A stretch of 64,000 bases of DNA from Sorex araneus. Its lineage: Eukaryota; Chordata; Mammalia; Eulipotyphla; Soricidae. The position numbers were made by a program, and so were the translations under genes. The notes beneath the pieces were generated by a model that saw only the letters and a program-made list of their open reading frames with translations, had not been told where the DNA came from and made no database searches. The DNA lies in the NCBI RefSeq assembly GCF_027595985.1, contig NC_073311.1, positions 47,681,463-47,745,462 of the forward strand. Direction: 5' to 3'. Positions 10,651 to 22,806 of the stretch are shown here, in pieces; position 1 is the stretch's first letter, and the number at the start of each line of letters is the position of its first letter.

Positions 10651-11984
10651 GTAAGCCGCCCCACCCCCACCCCCCAAGCCCTCCCACGCTCACTCCACCT
10701 CTGGGCTCCATGTCTGGTGCCCACCTTGCAGAGCCACCCCGGCCGTCTCTGGGGTCACTAAAACACCACGCGGAAGCATGTTTGTTCTGGGGGCTCGGAC
10801 GGTATTCGGCCTTGCGGGCAGAAAGATGGTATTTGCGACCTGTTGGTTCATAGACGGGTATTGGGGTCTAGACGAGAAATAGCGGTGACATGGCGCCCCA
10901 TGGACCTCGTGCTCCTGGTTGGCTGCTCCTCGGGGCTACCCGAGCTGGGCCCATGAAGAGTCTCTGAATTGGAACACTGGCCGGTGACCTGAGTGCCCAC
11001 CTGCCTTGTCCCCCACTGTCCCTCAGTGACACGCCCGAGGAGAGAGCCTTAGCATTCTCCCTGTGCTTGATGGAGGTGAACCCTGGGTGTTCACGTCTTT
11101 TAGGAGACCACTGCCCGGAGCCCTCAGCATAACTGGGATGTGAAATCTCTGCCCAGAGGCGCTTGTGACATTCTCTGTGGGCAGGAACCTAATTGCTGAT
11201 GGGGGCGGTAAATGCTTTCCACAATGGGGGACAGGCTTGTGTGCTTCCCCCCCCCCCCCCAGAAAGGACTGAGAGAATTGAGTGGGTACTGAGTCCGGGT
11301 CATCATTAGCCAAGGGCGGCGGGACTCAGAGGCGATGGCCAAGCCTCTGAAACCTCAGACCGCGGGAGCCTCCGTGTCCTGGGCGTTTCGGCAGACGGCT
11401 GTCGGTAGAATTTTCTGGGTAATTGCTTCAGCTCTCTATTTTGCCTCGCACGTTGAGATGTGGTTTCCTTTCTCATTATCTCCAATTAAGCCCAGCAGCT
11501 CTGGGTTTCTGCTCTGGGTTTAATTTGACACGTTTCCATCTAGCTTTTTTTTATGGCCTTGTCACCATTTTCCAGTGGTGCTATAGAACCGAGGGGGAGT
11601 GTGGTGAAACAAAGGAGGCAGTACTTTTTCCAAACAGCCCGGTGCCCTGAAAGACTGTGTTTACCCAATTGGAGCAGCGTTTTGTGGTGGCTTGCTTTCA
11701 TCTCAGCCCTTGGCAAGTTCCCTGAACCTGCCCGCGCCTTGCCCCCAGACGGACATGCTCTCCGCGCTGGGGAGGGCCAGGGCCTGGGGGGCTGCTATCT
11801 GGGCAGGGCCCCTCCAGCCTGGGTTTTCGCTGACTCACTTTCACTTGGTTGTTCAGCAGTTGTTAGCGTTAGCACATGGTAGCTGTCGGGAAAGCTGTTC
11901 ATGCAGAACGGTTTTCAGTTAGGCAGATGGTGGGAAACTCATTGATAGGTTTCTAATTTGCTTCAAAATCAGAATGAACACCAA

Positions 11985-11986
<2 letters not shown>

Positions 11987-12061
<75 letters not shown>
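11987..12061. repeat. (CT)n(CA)n compound microsatellite
   Basis: A CT run to 12017 continues into a CA run to 12061. Confidence 0.95.
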
Positions 12062-12063
<2 letters not shown>

Positions 12064-13044
12064 GCACCCACAAAGCGGGCACCCTGTCCTAGCATTTATC
12101 CCTTACTCTTCAATTTGCTACTTCTAAACCTGTGGTTATGTATGCGGCCAAGCCGGCTTCATTAGACAGGGAGAGTCATTCTCTTCGCAGTTGTCTTTGA
12201 AACGCCCTTGTTTTTGCTAAGTTCACAGTCAATGCGATCAAGAGGTTTGCGCAGTAGAACAATTAGAGTCCTATGAATGGGTTGAGTCTAGTATGAGAAA
12301 ACCCGTTCCTGAGCTTTTTTTTTTTTAACCACACACAACACACATGCATGCACGAACGCACACACGCATACCTACACACACGTGCTCAGTCATTGGGTGG
12401 AGCAGACACCTGGGCACCCTACAGACACTGTCACGAATCTCAGAGAGGAGATAATTGCATGGCGGCATCTGTGCAGTTTCCACTTTCATAGCAAGTGAGG
12501 TGACACCATACCTGAGTGTCACTCCCCGCCTCCATCCCCCCCACCCCCACGTCCATTGAACAAGCTCTCTGAAAGGGCCCTGCGCATCCACCTCGTGGTC
12601 GGGTTCTGTGGCTTGTGGGTGACAGGCAAGCTGAAAGAATGCGTGGCAGACAAAAGCCCAGCTCCCCCTTTCTGCCTGGACGTGTCAAAGACACAGTCGG
12701 TGGCTTGTGTTTGGGTCATGTGTCTGCTGGATGGAAACAGCTCATTAGGAGAAAGTGCCTCTGTTCCCGCCCCTCCCCCTGCCCGTGGGGTATCTTCTCA
12801 CTCCCACACCGGCCTGCCCGCACCGCAAGGCTGTGAATGGTGGCAGGGTTTGGTGTCAGTGGAGTGGGCTGCGGTGACAATGATGGAGTGGGCCGCCACG
12901 AGGATGGGGGGGGGGGACTCAATCACCTCTCCCCAGAACAGCCTCTTTCAAAGGTAGTTGACTCCTTTCTTCTTCATTCCTTCTTTTTTTTTCCTCCCTG
13001 ATTCCTTTTCATGACAGGTCCTAGTCTTTCTCTACTGCTTAGCA

Positions 13045-13050
<6 letters not shown>

Positions 13051-13102
<52 letters not shown>

Positions 13103-13105
13103 CAC
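13051..13105. repeat. (TG)n(CG)n(TGCA) alternating repeat
   Basis: Pure alternating purine-pyrimidine sequence: TG run to about 13091, then GCGCGCGCG. It is a good candidate for left-handed DNA. Confidence 0.92.
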
Positions 13106-13194
13106 CTGTGTTTTTTAGCAAAACTAGGCAGCAAAGATAAGCCAGCAGGCAATGAACTTTGAGTCCTCGTAGAGCGGAGCAAATCAACATCTTC

Positions 13195-13365
13195 TAGAGG
13201 AGAGAGGGAGAGGGAGACAGGGAGAGACAGAGAGACAGAGAAGGAGAGAAAGAGAGAGGGAGAGATAGGAGAGGGAGAGAGACAGGTAGAGAGAGAGAGG
13301 GAGAGAGAGGAAGAGAGAGGGAGAGAGAGAAAGGGAGAGACGAGAGAGGAAGAGACAGAGAGGGG
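13195..13365. repeat. GA-rich purine tract
   Basis: GAGAGGGAGA-type sequence of about 170 bases with scattered single pyrimidines (GACAG). The Ser/Leu-rich reverse frames are artefacts. Confidence 0.92.
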
Positions 13366-14146
13366 GTCCTGCCACGAACTCACAATGAGCAGAGCCAAGA
13401 ACTAAGATCTGGAATGTTTTCCCTCTAGAAAAGGGAACTTCTAGAGATCCGGGCTCTTGCTCATCGTTCTCACGCCCTGCGGTGTCCCTGGTCAGTGCCC
13501 TGGCTGAAGCTGAAGGGGAGAAGGGGGGGTGAGAGGGCAGCAGGAGGAGGAGCACTTGGGATGCACATGGCACTAATGGGCCATGGGGGCCGCCCTGCGA
13601 GGCGGAGGGGACCCAAAGCCTCCACAGAGGGGGAGGGAGCTGGGAGAAGTGTCTGGCCCCGTATCCGTGTGGCAGGTGGCAGAACTCTGTCCCCAACCAC
13701 AGTACCCGCACCTTTCTGTCCCACATTTCTGACCGCCGGAGCTCAGAGGCAGGTCCCCAAAGGTCCAGGTGCATTTGTTTGATCCTCACAGGCGGACTCT
13801 TTGGAAAGCCCATGAGTGGATTGCATTTTTTTCCAGGCTATGGAAGAAAAGAATGATACATATAACCATAATAAGTGATTATTATTACTCTTAGTGTAAT
13901 AAGAGATGCCCATAAACCTACGGGATAATGTCCTCAAATGCTGAGAACAAGGAACTGTCACCTAGCACTTGGCAGAGAGGGCACAGATACATTCAATCAT
14001 GCAAGAACTGGGGAGATTTGGCCCCACAGACCTTCATTATGAAACCAAGAGGGGCCAGAGGGCCCTGGGTCTTCTGGCAGCTCAGTGGTGTCTGACAAAG
14101 CCGCCCACCTGGTAGCTCAGGGTCCCCAGGGAAGATAGGGTCTTCT

Positions 14147-14174
14147 ATCATGGGACTCTAGGGAGTCCCATGAT
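14147..14174. repeat. Perfect 12-bp inverted repeat, 4-base loop
   Basis: atcatgggactc (14147-14158), loop tagg, then gagtcccatgat (14163-14174). All twelve pairs are perfect. Confidence 0.95.
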
Positions 14175-14454
14175 GTGAGCTGAGAAGTTCCACAGTGCCA
14201 TGCCCTCCAGACTCTGCTGGTCTGGACAGTCACAAGCCTTCCCACACTGAATTAAAGGGGAGGTGGGGTTGCAGGGAGTCCCCCAGTTCTCCAGGGAAGA
14301 CACACCAAAGAATTTGAGGGCCTGGTTTAAGAAAATTAAATTTAAATTTAAGAAAATTTTAACAAAGCAAATTCAGCGAATTCCCACTTGGAATTTACAA
14401 ATGAATTTTGATGTACTCTTTAAAGGGTGAGATCAGGATGCATGCATGAGCAAG

Positions 14455-14525
14455 TGAGAAAGAGAGAGAGGGAGAGAGTGGGGCAGAGAGAGAGGGGAGA
14501 GAGGGAGAAAAAGAGAAAGAGTGAG
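14455..14525. repeat. GA-rich purine tract
   Basis: GAAAGAGAGAGAGGGAGAGAG-type sequence directly upstream of an old SINE. Confidence 0.85.
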
Positions 14526-14710
14526 GGAGCACAGGGGTTAAAACTCTTGCCTTGCGTGCAGCCATCCCTTATTTGATTCCCCTGCACTGTAAATGGTCTC
14601 CCAGCACTTATCGGAATGATCCTAAGTGCAGTCCCAGGATTCAGGCCTGAGCAAGGATGGATGTGGCCCAAATCCCATCCTACACCCGCCCAGAAAAAAA
14701 TGAAGCCGAA
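14522..14710 (+). mobile_element. Old tRNA-derived SINE
   Basis: gccttgcgtgcagccatccc head, TTGATTCCCCTGCACTG B box, CCTGAGCAAGGATGGATGTG, and an A-rich end near 14700. Confidence 0.65.
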
Positions 14711-15059
14711 AGTTAAAAAAAACAGTATGATATAGGGTGGTGAAAAGAGAATCATAGATAAGAAAGGCAAAATAAAATATCAGCCGAGATTGCTATGCCA
14801 AGCTTTCAAGTATGATTCAAAGTTAGGAAAATTACTAATTAACATACGGTATTGACAGATTAAAAGAATAAACCCTACATTCATCTCTAGAGTTGTAGAA
14901 AAGTAAAAGCATTTGGTGTATTGTTCAACCCCAAAGTGTGATTTTTAACAACTCCTGCCAAAGAAGAATTAGAAAAATGTGTACTCAGTATATTAAAGGA
15001 TACCCTCAAATCGCCAACAAACATTATACTGCATGGTGGCACTTAAGAAGTACTGGGGT

Positions 15060-15243
15060 TGGGGCTGGAGCGATAGCACAGCGGGTAGGGCATTTGCCTT
15101 GCACGCGGCCGACCCAGGTTTGATTCCCAGCATCCTATATGGTCCCCTGAACTCCACCAGGAGTCATTCCTGAGTGCAGAGCCAGGAGTAACCCCTGTGC
15201 ATCACCAGGTGTGACCCGAAAAGCAAAAAAAAAAAAAAAAAAA
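15060..15243 (+). mobile_element. Young shrew SINE, full length
   Basis: The head GGGGCTGGAGCGATAGCACA matches consensus. The full body ends TGACCCGAAAAGC plus about 22 A. It is flanked by related gaagtactggggt (15047-15059) and gaactactggggt (15244-15256), an imperfect target duplication. Confidence 0.95.
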
Positions 15244-15256
15244 GAACTACTGGGGT

Positions 15257-15400
15257 AGGGAGAGAACTCACAGGGCTGAAGTGCATATTTAGTATGTGAG
15301 AGCCCCAGGTTCCGTCCTTGGCACCACGTGGTCCTCCTAGTACTTTCAGAAGTGACCAACCAAGCACTGAGCTGGGAATATCCCCCAAGCACCCTTCAAG
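15257..15400 (+). mobile_element. Old tRNA-derived SINE
   Basis: GAGAGAACTCACAGGGCTGA head, AGCCCCAGGTTCCGTCCTTG B box, CAAGCACTGAGCTGGG. It is an older subfamily lying directly after the younger copy. Confidence 0.6.
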
Positions 15401-15591
15401 TCATGAATAACTTAAGAATGTCTTCTAACACTCTAATAGGTAAGTACTAAGTGAATTAGTCAACAAAGCAGGAAAGGAAAATGAAATACAAGAGTCAAAA
15501 CACAGAATTGTCTATCTATAGATGTCATGACAGCTGGCCAAGAGAAAGAGCCTGTGAACTAATATACCATGCAGATCAAAGTTTAGAAAGG

Positions 15592-15745
15592 CTGAAGAGA
15601 GTACCGAGGGTAATGGGCATACTCAAAATAGGGCTGACCCAGGTTTAACCCCTGGTAGCTGAGCCCTGCCAGGAATGATCCCTGAGCACAGAAGTAAGCC
15701 CTGATTACTGCCAGGTGTAGCTCCAAACCAAAGCACAACAAAAAT
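15592..15745 (+). mobile_element. Old tRNA-derived SINE
   Basis: GACCCAGGTTTAACCCCTGG B box, then AGGAATGATCCCTGAGCACA, CAGGTGTAGCTCCAAACC and an A-rich end. Confidence 0.7.
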
Positions 15746-16236
15746 TTCTAAGTCACTCCTGGCACTGACTCCAATACAGTAAAAATTACATAGACCTGCA
15801 TATGTGTATTCACGTAAATGCACTACTAGCCTTCATGTAATACCTTTGATAGTCTGAGAAAATGTGACTTTAAGTTAAATGACATCACTTCATTTAACAT
15901 CTTCAGGGATTATGTTTTCCTCATCAGTTGACCGTGAGAAAGTTTGAATCAAACAATATTATTTGAGGAACTTGCGTAGCATGCCATTTTGGAGTAAGAA
16001 CAGAACGTAAAAAAAGTTATCTACAAATAATTCTAGCAGAACTAGCATGTCAACAAAAGGGAAAGGTGTGTGTGTTTATGGGTGGAGGCATGTTCCCTTA
16101 CCATATGATAGTCATCCCTTGAGATATTTGTGTCAGAATTACCCAGAGAAAATAAATGTAAAGGAAAAATGTCTGAAAAACCTTCAAGAGGAAATTTTAA
16201 AATAATGTGGTAATTTACCCTGTCCCTATCTGGATT

Positions 16237-16406
16237 TTTGTTTCTTTTTGGGTCACACCCAGCTATATTCCAGGTTTACTCCTGGCTCTGCACTCAGGAA
16301 TTACTCCTGGCAGTGCTGGGGGGAACCATGTGGGATGCCGGGGATTGAACTTGGGTCATCCGCATGCAAGGCAAACGCCCTACCTGCTGTGCTATCACTC
16401 CGGCCT
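16237..16406 (-). mobile_element. Shrew SINE
   Basis: CTTTTTGGGTCACACCCAGC at the left, GGAATTACTCCTGGCAGTGC in the body, and the head complement CTGTGCTATCACTCCGGCC at the right. Confidence 0.92.
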
Positions 16407-16944
16407 CGGATTTCTAATTCTTAATCCCCCCCCCCCCGCTTTGAATTTTTATCATTTGAAGTTTAAATTCATATGAAAAGCAAAAGGCTAAGGAGCAGCA
16501 GAAAGGTTGAAGGTAAAGATGCAGGTGTGGGGACATGATGCCCTATCGTGCAGGTTTGTTCTGGAGTCAGAAAGTGTGAACTGCCACTGTTAACCATCTC
16601 TGGTCATGATATGGAGCAGTGGTACCCCAGTACCACTCTCCAGCCAGCTTGTCTTCACCCCGTCAGATTGCATCCATTCTGCGGCAGGGATACACACCAG
16701 CGGCACTAACCTTTGAAAATGAAAACAATTAGACCTCATCCCTCCAGCTTCTCAGAAGGAACTATGTCTTCCCCAAAAGAGACTTTGGGGAAGAAAATAG
16801 GGAAGAGTATGTTCACTAGGAAAATTGTTTTACAAGAACAAATCATCTCCCCAAAATTGCCAAAACTGATTCCATTTGGGTTTTAAACCTCTGTCTAATG
16901 ATCACAACAGGAAGTTGGAGAGAAAAACCATAAGCTCATCCAGG

Positions 16945-17260
16945 GGGCACTGGGACTGGGGCTCAGGGATTGAGTGCCTGCCTTGCAGGTGGGGGGCCTG
17001 GCTTCCGCCCAGGGAACTGCAGACAAAAGTCGGGTCAGATCGCTTAAAGGGGATGTGGAGGTTCTAAGTTCTATCCCCGGCTCTGAATGGCCCCTAGGCA
17101 ATGCCAGGCATGACCCCAGTGGTTCCCTTTATGACTGGATCCGAGCTTTGAACCAACTGACATGCACAGCCAGATCCCAAGTACCTCTGGGTGTGGTCCT
17201 CTAGCCCCCTGAGCACTGCCTTGGAGTGCCCCCCCCATAGAAGCCACAGAAAATAAGGAG
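16945..17260 (+). mobile_element. Possible rearranged old SINE region
   Basis: It contains GGGGCTCAGGGATTGAGTGC, cctgccttgcaggt and TTCTATCCCCGGCTCTGAAT, then GCAATGCCAGGCATGACCCC. The pieces resemble two overlapping decayed SINEs. The call is weak. Confidence 0.35.
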
Positions 17261-17896
17261 ATGGTTTGCAATGCATGTAACAAAGAATTATTTTCTAGAA
17301 CATGTAATAAATCCCTCTGATTTAAAATAATCTATACCCCAGTTAGAATTAATGGGCACAGAATGTGATGAATAGGTGGAAAACCAAGTGGATAATCATA
17401 TAAAATATGTGTGATTTTGCTAGTAAGTAGGGAAATACTGATTATATAGACACTTAAGACATCCTTCATACACTCTTGAGGCTAGCAAATATATTTTATA
17501 CACTACCAGTTAGAAATGTTAAAATTTTGGTGAGCAGATTTAATAGTCTTGTAAGAATTGAGATGTAGATTGTCTTGAACCCAGAAATAGTCTTCCTCAC
17601 CTAGGCTTAGGGAACCAGTTACACCAACATTCATGGGCCACGTTATCCAATAGTGAAGAATGGGACACGGCCACATCACAAGTCATGGCCCCTCCACTGG
17701 AATCCCCTGTGTCCACAAGGAAAGACCGCCCAAAGCAGGTTGCAGAGCACTCTTAAAAAAGATGCCATTTAGATCAAGTGTGACATATGCCCCTTTTGTT
17801 TGTGGCTACAGAAATGTATGTAGATAAAATGGATGTGAGCAACAAACACCAAATTTCAGCAGAGTAATGGAATGAAGTGGAGATTTCCAGGGACCT

Positions 17897-18075
17897 CTAG
17901 CTTCAGTTTTTTGGGGGGGATCACATCCGGCAATGCACAGGGGTTACTCCTGGCTCTGCACTCAGGAATTACTCCTGGCAGTGCTCAGGGGACCATATGG
18001 GATGCTGGGAATCGAGCCTGGGTCGGCCGCTTGCAAGGCCTACCCGCTGTGCTCCAGTCCCTAGCTTCAGTTTTT
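17897..18075 (-). mobile_element. Shrew SINE with 15-bp target duplication
   Basis: The SINE (17912-18060) is flanked by perfect ctagcttcagttttt at 17897-17911 and 18061-18075. The head complement is shortened (the gcaaacgcc and tatcgc segments are missing) although the duplication is intact, so small deletions occurred within the copy. Confidence 0.93.
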
Positions 18076-18202
18076 AAGCATCTTTTTCAAATAGAGTAAA
18101 AGGCGAAGAGAAAAATCTGGGCATAAATAGGTGCATCCATTTGTAAATGCTCTAGACTTTTCTGTCCAATTGATATACCTTATATATCCAAATAAATGTT
18201 TA

Positions 18203-18380
18203 TGGGGATAGTACTGCAGGTAGGGCATTTGCCTTGCACATGGCTCACCTGGGTTTGATCCCCCGCATCCCATATGGTCCCCCCAGCACCCCCAGGAATA
18301 ATTCCTGAGCACAGAGTCAGGAGTAACCCCTGAGCATCTCCGTGTGTGACCCAAAAAGCAAAAAAGCAAAAAAAAAAAAA
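18203..18380 (+). mobile_element. Shrew SINE
   Basis: GGGGATAGTACTGCAGGTAG head, lacking the first tRNA bases, CATCCCATATGGTCC, GGAATAATTCCTGAGCACAG and an A-rich tail. Confidence 0.9.
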
Positions 18381-19169
18381 GTTCAAGAACTGTGATAACA
18401 GTGATACCATGTAACAAGAACAATCGTCTCCTTGGGTCGCTGGTGCTTTCCCCGTGACAGACCCTGGCTTTCTTTAGTTCTGTGGCTTTACACACATTCT
18501 GAGGCTTCCCCGGGTATTCACTGAAGATTGTGATCCTTCTGTCTTCAGAAGCGGTGGTGGAAAGTTTAGAGGACTCACCGCAGTGAATGTGCTGAGTGCT
18601 CGCTACCTGCCTCTTTGATTCATTCATCTAAAATACTGAGTCTTTCCATGTGGCTGGGCCCCATTCTGGATGCTGGGTAGAGAACAGAAGGGGGAAAAAT
18701 CGCTGTGTTTCTAGAGCTCACCATCTAGTGTCGGGAGGCACGTGATGAAGAGAACTCGTGTAGCAGATGGTGCTAAGCAGCGAGGAGAGAAAGTGTCGGC
18801 GATGTTAGTAATTGCCTCTTTCCTGTCTGTGTCTCGGCGGCATCTCTCTGCCTCTCCCCGCCTTCTCCTCCGCACCCTCTCCACCTCCTCCCCCACCGGT
18901 CTTTTCTGTGTTTCCTCTTTTATTTTCCCTTCCTCTCTTCTGTTTGCACTGCCCCCCATGGCCCTGCCGCCCTGGCACGCAACTTAGCATTGCTCAATAG
19001 CCCTAATGATTGATTTCTGCTTACTAAGGACACTGGCTTCTGTGGCCTTCTGGACCGACCTTTTAAAAGTTCCCCTTGGATTCCGAGCTCATGGCCTCTC
19101 GCAGTCGGCAGGTAGCAGCAGCTTTCCAAATTCTGGCTGAGAAGGTGATTGAAAAAAGTATCCTGCCAT

Positions 19170-19353
19170 GGGGCTGCAACAGAGTGTAGGGTGCTTGCCT
19201 TGCTTGTGGCCAACTTGGATTTGATCCCTACCATCCCAACCGCCTCCCTGAGTGATCACCAGGAGTGATCACTGGACACAGAGCCAGGGGTAAACCTCCC
19301 TGGACTCAGAGCCAGGGGTAAACCTGAGCACTTGTAGGTGTGTTCCAAAAATT
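19170..19353 (+). mobile_element. Old SINE with internal 28-bp tandem duplication
   Basis: The head GGGCTGCAACAGAGTGTAGG and body are recognisable. The segment TGGACACAGAGCCAGGGG and what follows occur twice with a period of 28 (19273-19300 and 19301-19326). Confidence 0.8.
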
Positions 19354-19602
19354 TGCACTGTTCCACTGTGGTTCCCGTTGTTCATCGCTGTGCTCGAGGG
19401 GGCACCAGTAACGTCTCCATTGTGAGGCTTCTTGTTACTGTTTTTGACATATCAAATACGTCACCGGTAGTTTGCCAGGTTCTGCCATGCGGGCGAGATA
19501 CTCTCGGTAGCTTGCTGGGCTCTCCGAGAGGGACAGAGGAATTGACTCAGGTTGGCCACGTGCAAGGCAAACACCCTACCCGCTGTGCTATCACTCCAGT
19601 CC
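19354..19602 (-). mobile_element. Long tRNA-headed SINE, second type
   Basis: Reverse copy: GGGGCACCAGTAACGTCTCC near the left, TAGCTTGCTGGGCTCTCCGA in the middle, and the shared tRNA head complement (GCTGTGCTATCACTCCAGTC) at the right. It abuts the preceding SINE. Confidence 0.85.
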
Positions 19603-20218
19603 TTCCAAGACTTAAACACGGAAAAAGAAAAATTATCCATCCAACTGGGTAACTGATGAGAGCCATTAATAAAGGGAGCTTCAAGTCCCAAAGCAAAAGC
19701 AGTACCCCCTGGAGTATTGAGGGATGCAGAGCCCTGTCTCAAGAGTTGGTGGTTTGTAAACCTGGTCTGAGGCCAGTTTTATGCCACAGGGTCACCTTTC
19801 CCTTGTCTCAGCAGGAGAGTCATGCACATAGCTTCCGTCTGAGACCTTACGGCTGAGTGGCACAGCTGGGTCTCAACCAGCACCCATGCACTTACCCCAA
19901 TGCACGAGTCCGTGCATGGAAGTGGCGGTGAAGTTCAGAGTTGGCATCTGCCTTCACAGTGACTCAGCAAAAGCTGAATCTTGCGGGATTCCAAATGGGA
20001 TTGAAAAACAGACATAGCACTCAGGGGGGTGGAAAGGAATGTGGATAAAAGTGCAGTATGGAGGGCCAGGGGCTGCCCCAGGACTGGGAGGCTGGGGCGA
20101 CGGCTCCGTGGAGAGGAGTAAGTCCCCAGGGAGATGGGAATGACCTGCCTCAGAGTCATCCCCCTCAGAGTTGTCCCTCTGGACTGAAAGAATCACTTTA
20201 CTTGGGTTTTACTGTTCT

Positions 20219-20384
20219 GTTTTGTTTTGTTTGGAGGAGAGGGCACACAGATAGTGCTCAGGGCTTATTCCTGGCTCTGTGCTCAGGGATCACTGCTGGC
20301 AGTGCTCAGGGAACCATCTGAGGTACTGGGGATCAAGCGGTTGACCATATGCAAGAGTCTTCCCCCGTACTACTCACCAGTTCA
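20219..20384 (-). mobile_element. Old shrew SINE
   Basis: T-rich left end, TGCTCAGGGCTTATTCCTGG, GGATCACTGCTGGCAGTGC and a decayed head complement to about 20384. Confidence 0.8.
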
Positions 20385-20401
20385 AAAAAGTATTTGAAAA
20401 G

Positions 20402-20405
<4 letters not shown>

Positions 20406-20469
<64 letters not shown>
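20406..20469. repeat. (TG)n(TCTG)n compound microsatellite
   Basis: A TG run to 20440 is followed by about seven TCTG units. Confidence 0.95.
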
Positions 20470-22243
20470 GTATGCGTGTGTGGACTCTAGTATATAGATC
20501 TGGGTATAGTTAGAAAGGAGAAAACTAACCAATTCCATCAAGGAAGAGTCTCCACAAATCCTCCAACTGCCCCCCACCTCATCTTATTTGAGACTTTTAA
20601 GGGACTAGCCCCACAAGATGCCCTGTCTCTGAGTCCTTCTTGCCGTGTGGACCTTGTTTTCCCATCTGTGCTATGACGATGTAAGGAGAAATGGGTACAG
20701 GTTTCCTTAATAGAGAAACTCACGTTCTTATCTGCAGACACTTACATCAGACAAGATTGGTTTTCAGTGTTTCACATTGTTCGTTCGTGGCACAGAGTAA
20801 GCATTAAGTAAATGGTAGGTGTGATGAGAAAATGATGACAGTGACGTGGTGGTGGTGGTGGCGATGGTGGCAGAATCACCAGTAAAACAATGCCAGAATG
20901 GCCAAAGTCCAAGGCTCTCAAGAAAGCAAATTGGGTGTGTGTGTGGGCGGGGGGCAGGGTGTGATCAGCAAGGGGATACTGAGCAAGATGCTTTGGACAT
21001 TTTACAGGACAGCAGGTATCCTTGTGAAGATATGGCCCTTGGGAGTTGGAGATGAGGGGCTGGAGACAAAGGCTCAGCCCTTCTTTTTGACTCTTGCATC
21101 CATGAGGCCTTAGAGCAGACACTAAAGGAAGCTCCCCCACCCCCCATACCCCCAATACCAGTTCCCCTGTGATCTGAAAGAAGGACAATCCTATTGGGTA
21201 GAATTTGGAAGGTTATTTCTGGGTCTTGGAACACTCAAGAGCTCTTTTAATGTGAAATTAACGGTAATTGCATTCCCAGACTGCAAAATAACCCACCAAA
21301 TCAGACCAATTAGAAAAGTGCTTTCAGAGAGCCAGGGGGATATGGCTGTGTGGCTCATTGCACTGTCCACAGTGATAGCAGAACCTGTGAGAGAAGATTC
21401 CTGCAAAATATTTCATTGTCTGCTAATGGGGTCATCATGCACCAACAGTTAACTTACAAAATAGGAATGAAACCTACCGGGTGGTTATAGAGATTGTATT
21501 CAAGAACGTAGGACTGAGCAGAAGCTTCATACACGGAAATAGTTAAACATTATTATTCACATCTCATCTAATGACATAACCTGTTCTAAGTTGAAAATAA
21601 ATATTACTTGAAAATATGACGTCTTTTTCCATTTAAGATCTTTTCCCAGAACCAGATGCTAAATGGGGGGTCTCAGAAACATTTAAGAAAACATCTCGAA
21701 AAAAAATATATGGTAAACAGCTCAGCTGCTTCTAGAATATTATGTCATATATGTGGGTCCATCCAGTGAACTAGAAGGAAATGCCCCTGTCGTGGACATT
21801 CTGAAGTCCAGTCAGGGAAAGAAATGATTATGGAAGAAATAGAAATAAAACACGATGGCAATAGATAGCGGGCAGAGTGAGAGATACACAGATGGGGTGG
21901 GTGGGTCGGTTCAGAAGCATCTAGAGAAGATGAATCAATGGACCAGTTTTGAGGATGTCACATTTTTACAGTTGAGCAAGGAAATTGACTACTTGCCATG
22001 ACATTTCTTACTCTTACTGCCAAGGAAGAAACTAAATTAGAGCAAAGAAGCGCCTCTTCTGAAAATGAGGTCCCAGCTGAGTGGGGAGGGAGAGCCTAGC
22101 TGAGCAGTCCCAGATTTGGGCGAGGAGATCCCAGACACAGGGGAAACAGAGAGTCTAGAAAGGGGAATGAGAGCACAGTTACCTGTGCCCATGGGTTTCC
22201 TCCGCGAGGTCCCGAGACTCACCTTTGGATCTTCTCTCTGCAG

Positions 22244-22363
22244 GGTCTTTTCACCTAATTCACTTGATGTTTGATGACTACGTGCTCTACCTGTTAGAAT
22301 CCCTGCACTGCCAGGAGCGGGCCAGTGAGCTCATGCGCGCCATGAAGGGAGAAGGCAGCGCTG
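22244..22363 (+). CDS. RFX4: RFX4 internal coding exon ([18 protein letters not shown]…EGSA)
   Basis: This 120-base exon lies between the acceptor ctctgcag and the donor CTG|gtaagc. Its first two bases finish a glycine codon. It then reads [20 protein letters not shown] and [19 protein letters not shown], with a final g that starts an alanine (or glutamate) codon in the next exon. This is the end of the RFX dimerisation region ([20 protein letters not shown] is a family signature). One residue differs from human as recalled (S for N in QERANEL). The next exon has a NAGNAG acceptor, so the residue at the junction may vary. Confidence 0.97.
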
Positions 22364-22524
22364 GTAAGCCAGCCTCGTCGGGCGGGGGTTTCCTTCTTTC
22401 GGGCAACTCAACTGTTGCCCTTCCTTCTGTGCTCTGTCTCTAACTCACATGCCAAAGAATCGAGTTCGGGCCAGCACAAGTGGCACAAGGAGACCTGCAG
22501 AGTCTGTTTCCCTTCTAGAGGGGC

Positions 22525-22526
<2 letters not shown>

Positions 22527-22571
<45 letters not shown>
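22527..22571. repeat. (GT)22 microsatellite
   Basis: Uninterrupted GT run. Confidence 0.95.
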
Positions 22572-22572
<1 letters not shown>

Positions 22573-22600
22573 CATTTCCAGGCATGTGTGATGGTGATAG

Positions 22601-22806
22601 AAAGGAGGGCAGTGTGGGGCCAGAGCGATAGCATAGCGGGTAGGGCGTTTGCCTTGCACGAAGCCGACCCGTGTTTGATCCCCAGCATCCCATATGGTCC
22701 CCCAAGCACCGCCATAAGTAATTCCTGAGTGCAAAGCCAGGAATAACCCCTGAGCATTGCTGGGTGTGACAAAAAAAAGCAAAAAAAAAAAAAAAGGAGG
22801 CAGTGT
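22601..22806 (+). mobile_element. Young shrew SINE with target duplication
   Basis: The element 22616-22792 has the head GGGGCCAGAGCGATAGCATA, a full body and an A-rich tail. It is flanked by aaaggagggcagtgt (22601-22615) and aaaggaggcagtgt (from 22793). Confidence 0.93.

Larger units (their letters stand above)
10651..22243 (+). other. RFX4: RFX4 intron (11.6 kb)
   Basis: No exon is recognised here. It contains at least twelve SINE copies, several microsatellites and GA-rich tracts. Long unique stretches without recognisable features include 10700-11980, 12110-13040, 13380-14440, 17260-17890, 18400-19160 and 20480-22200. A patch at 11395-11560 with ATTA/CAATTAAG words, and 21240-21700, look like possible conserved non-coding sequence. 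Confidence 0.8.
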
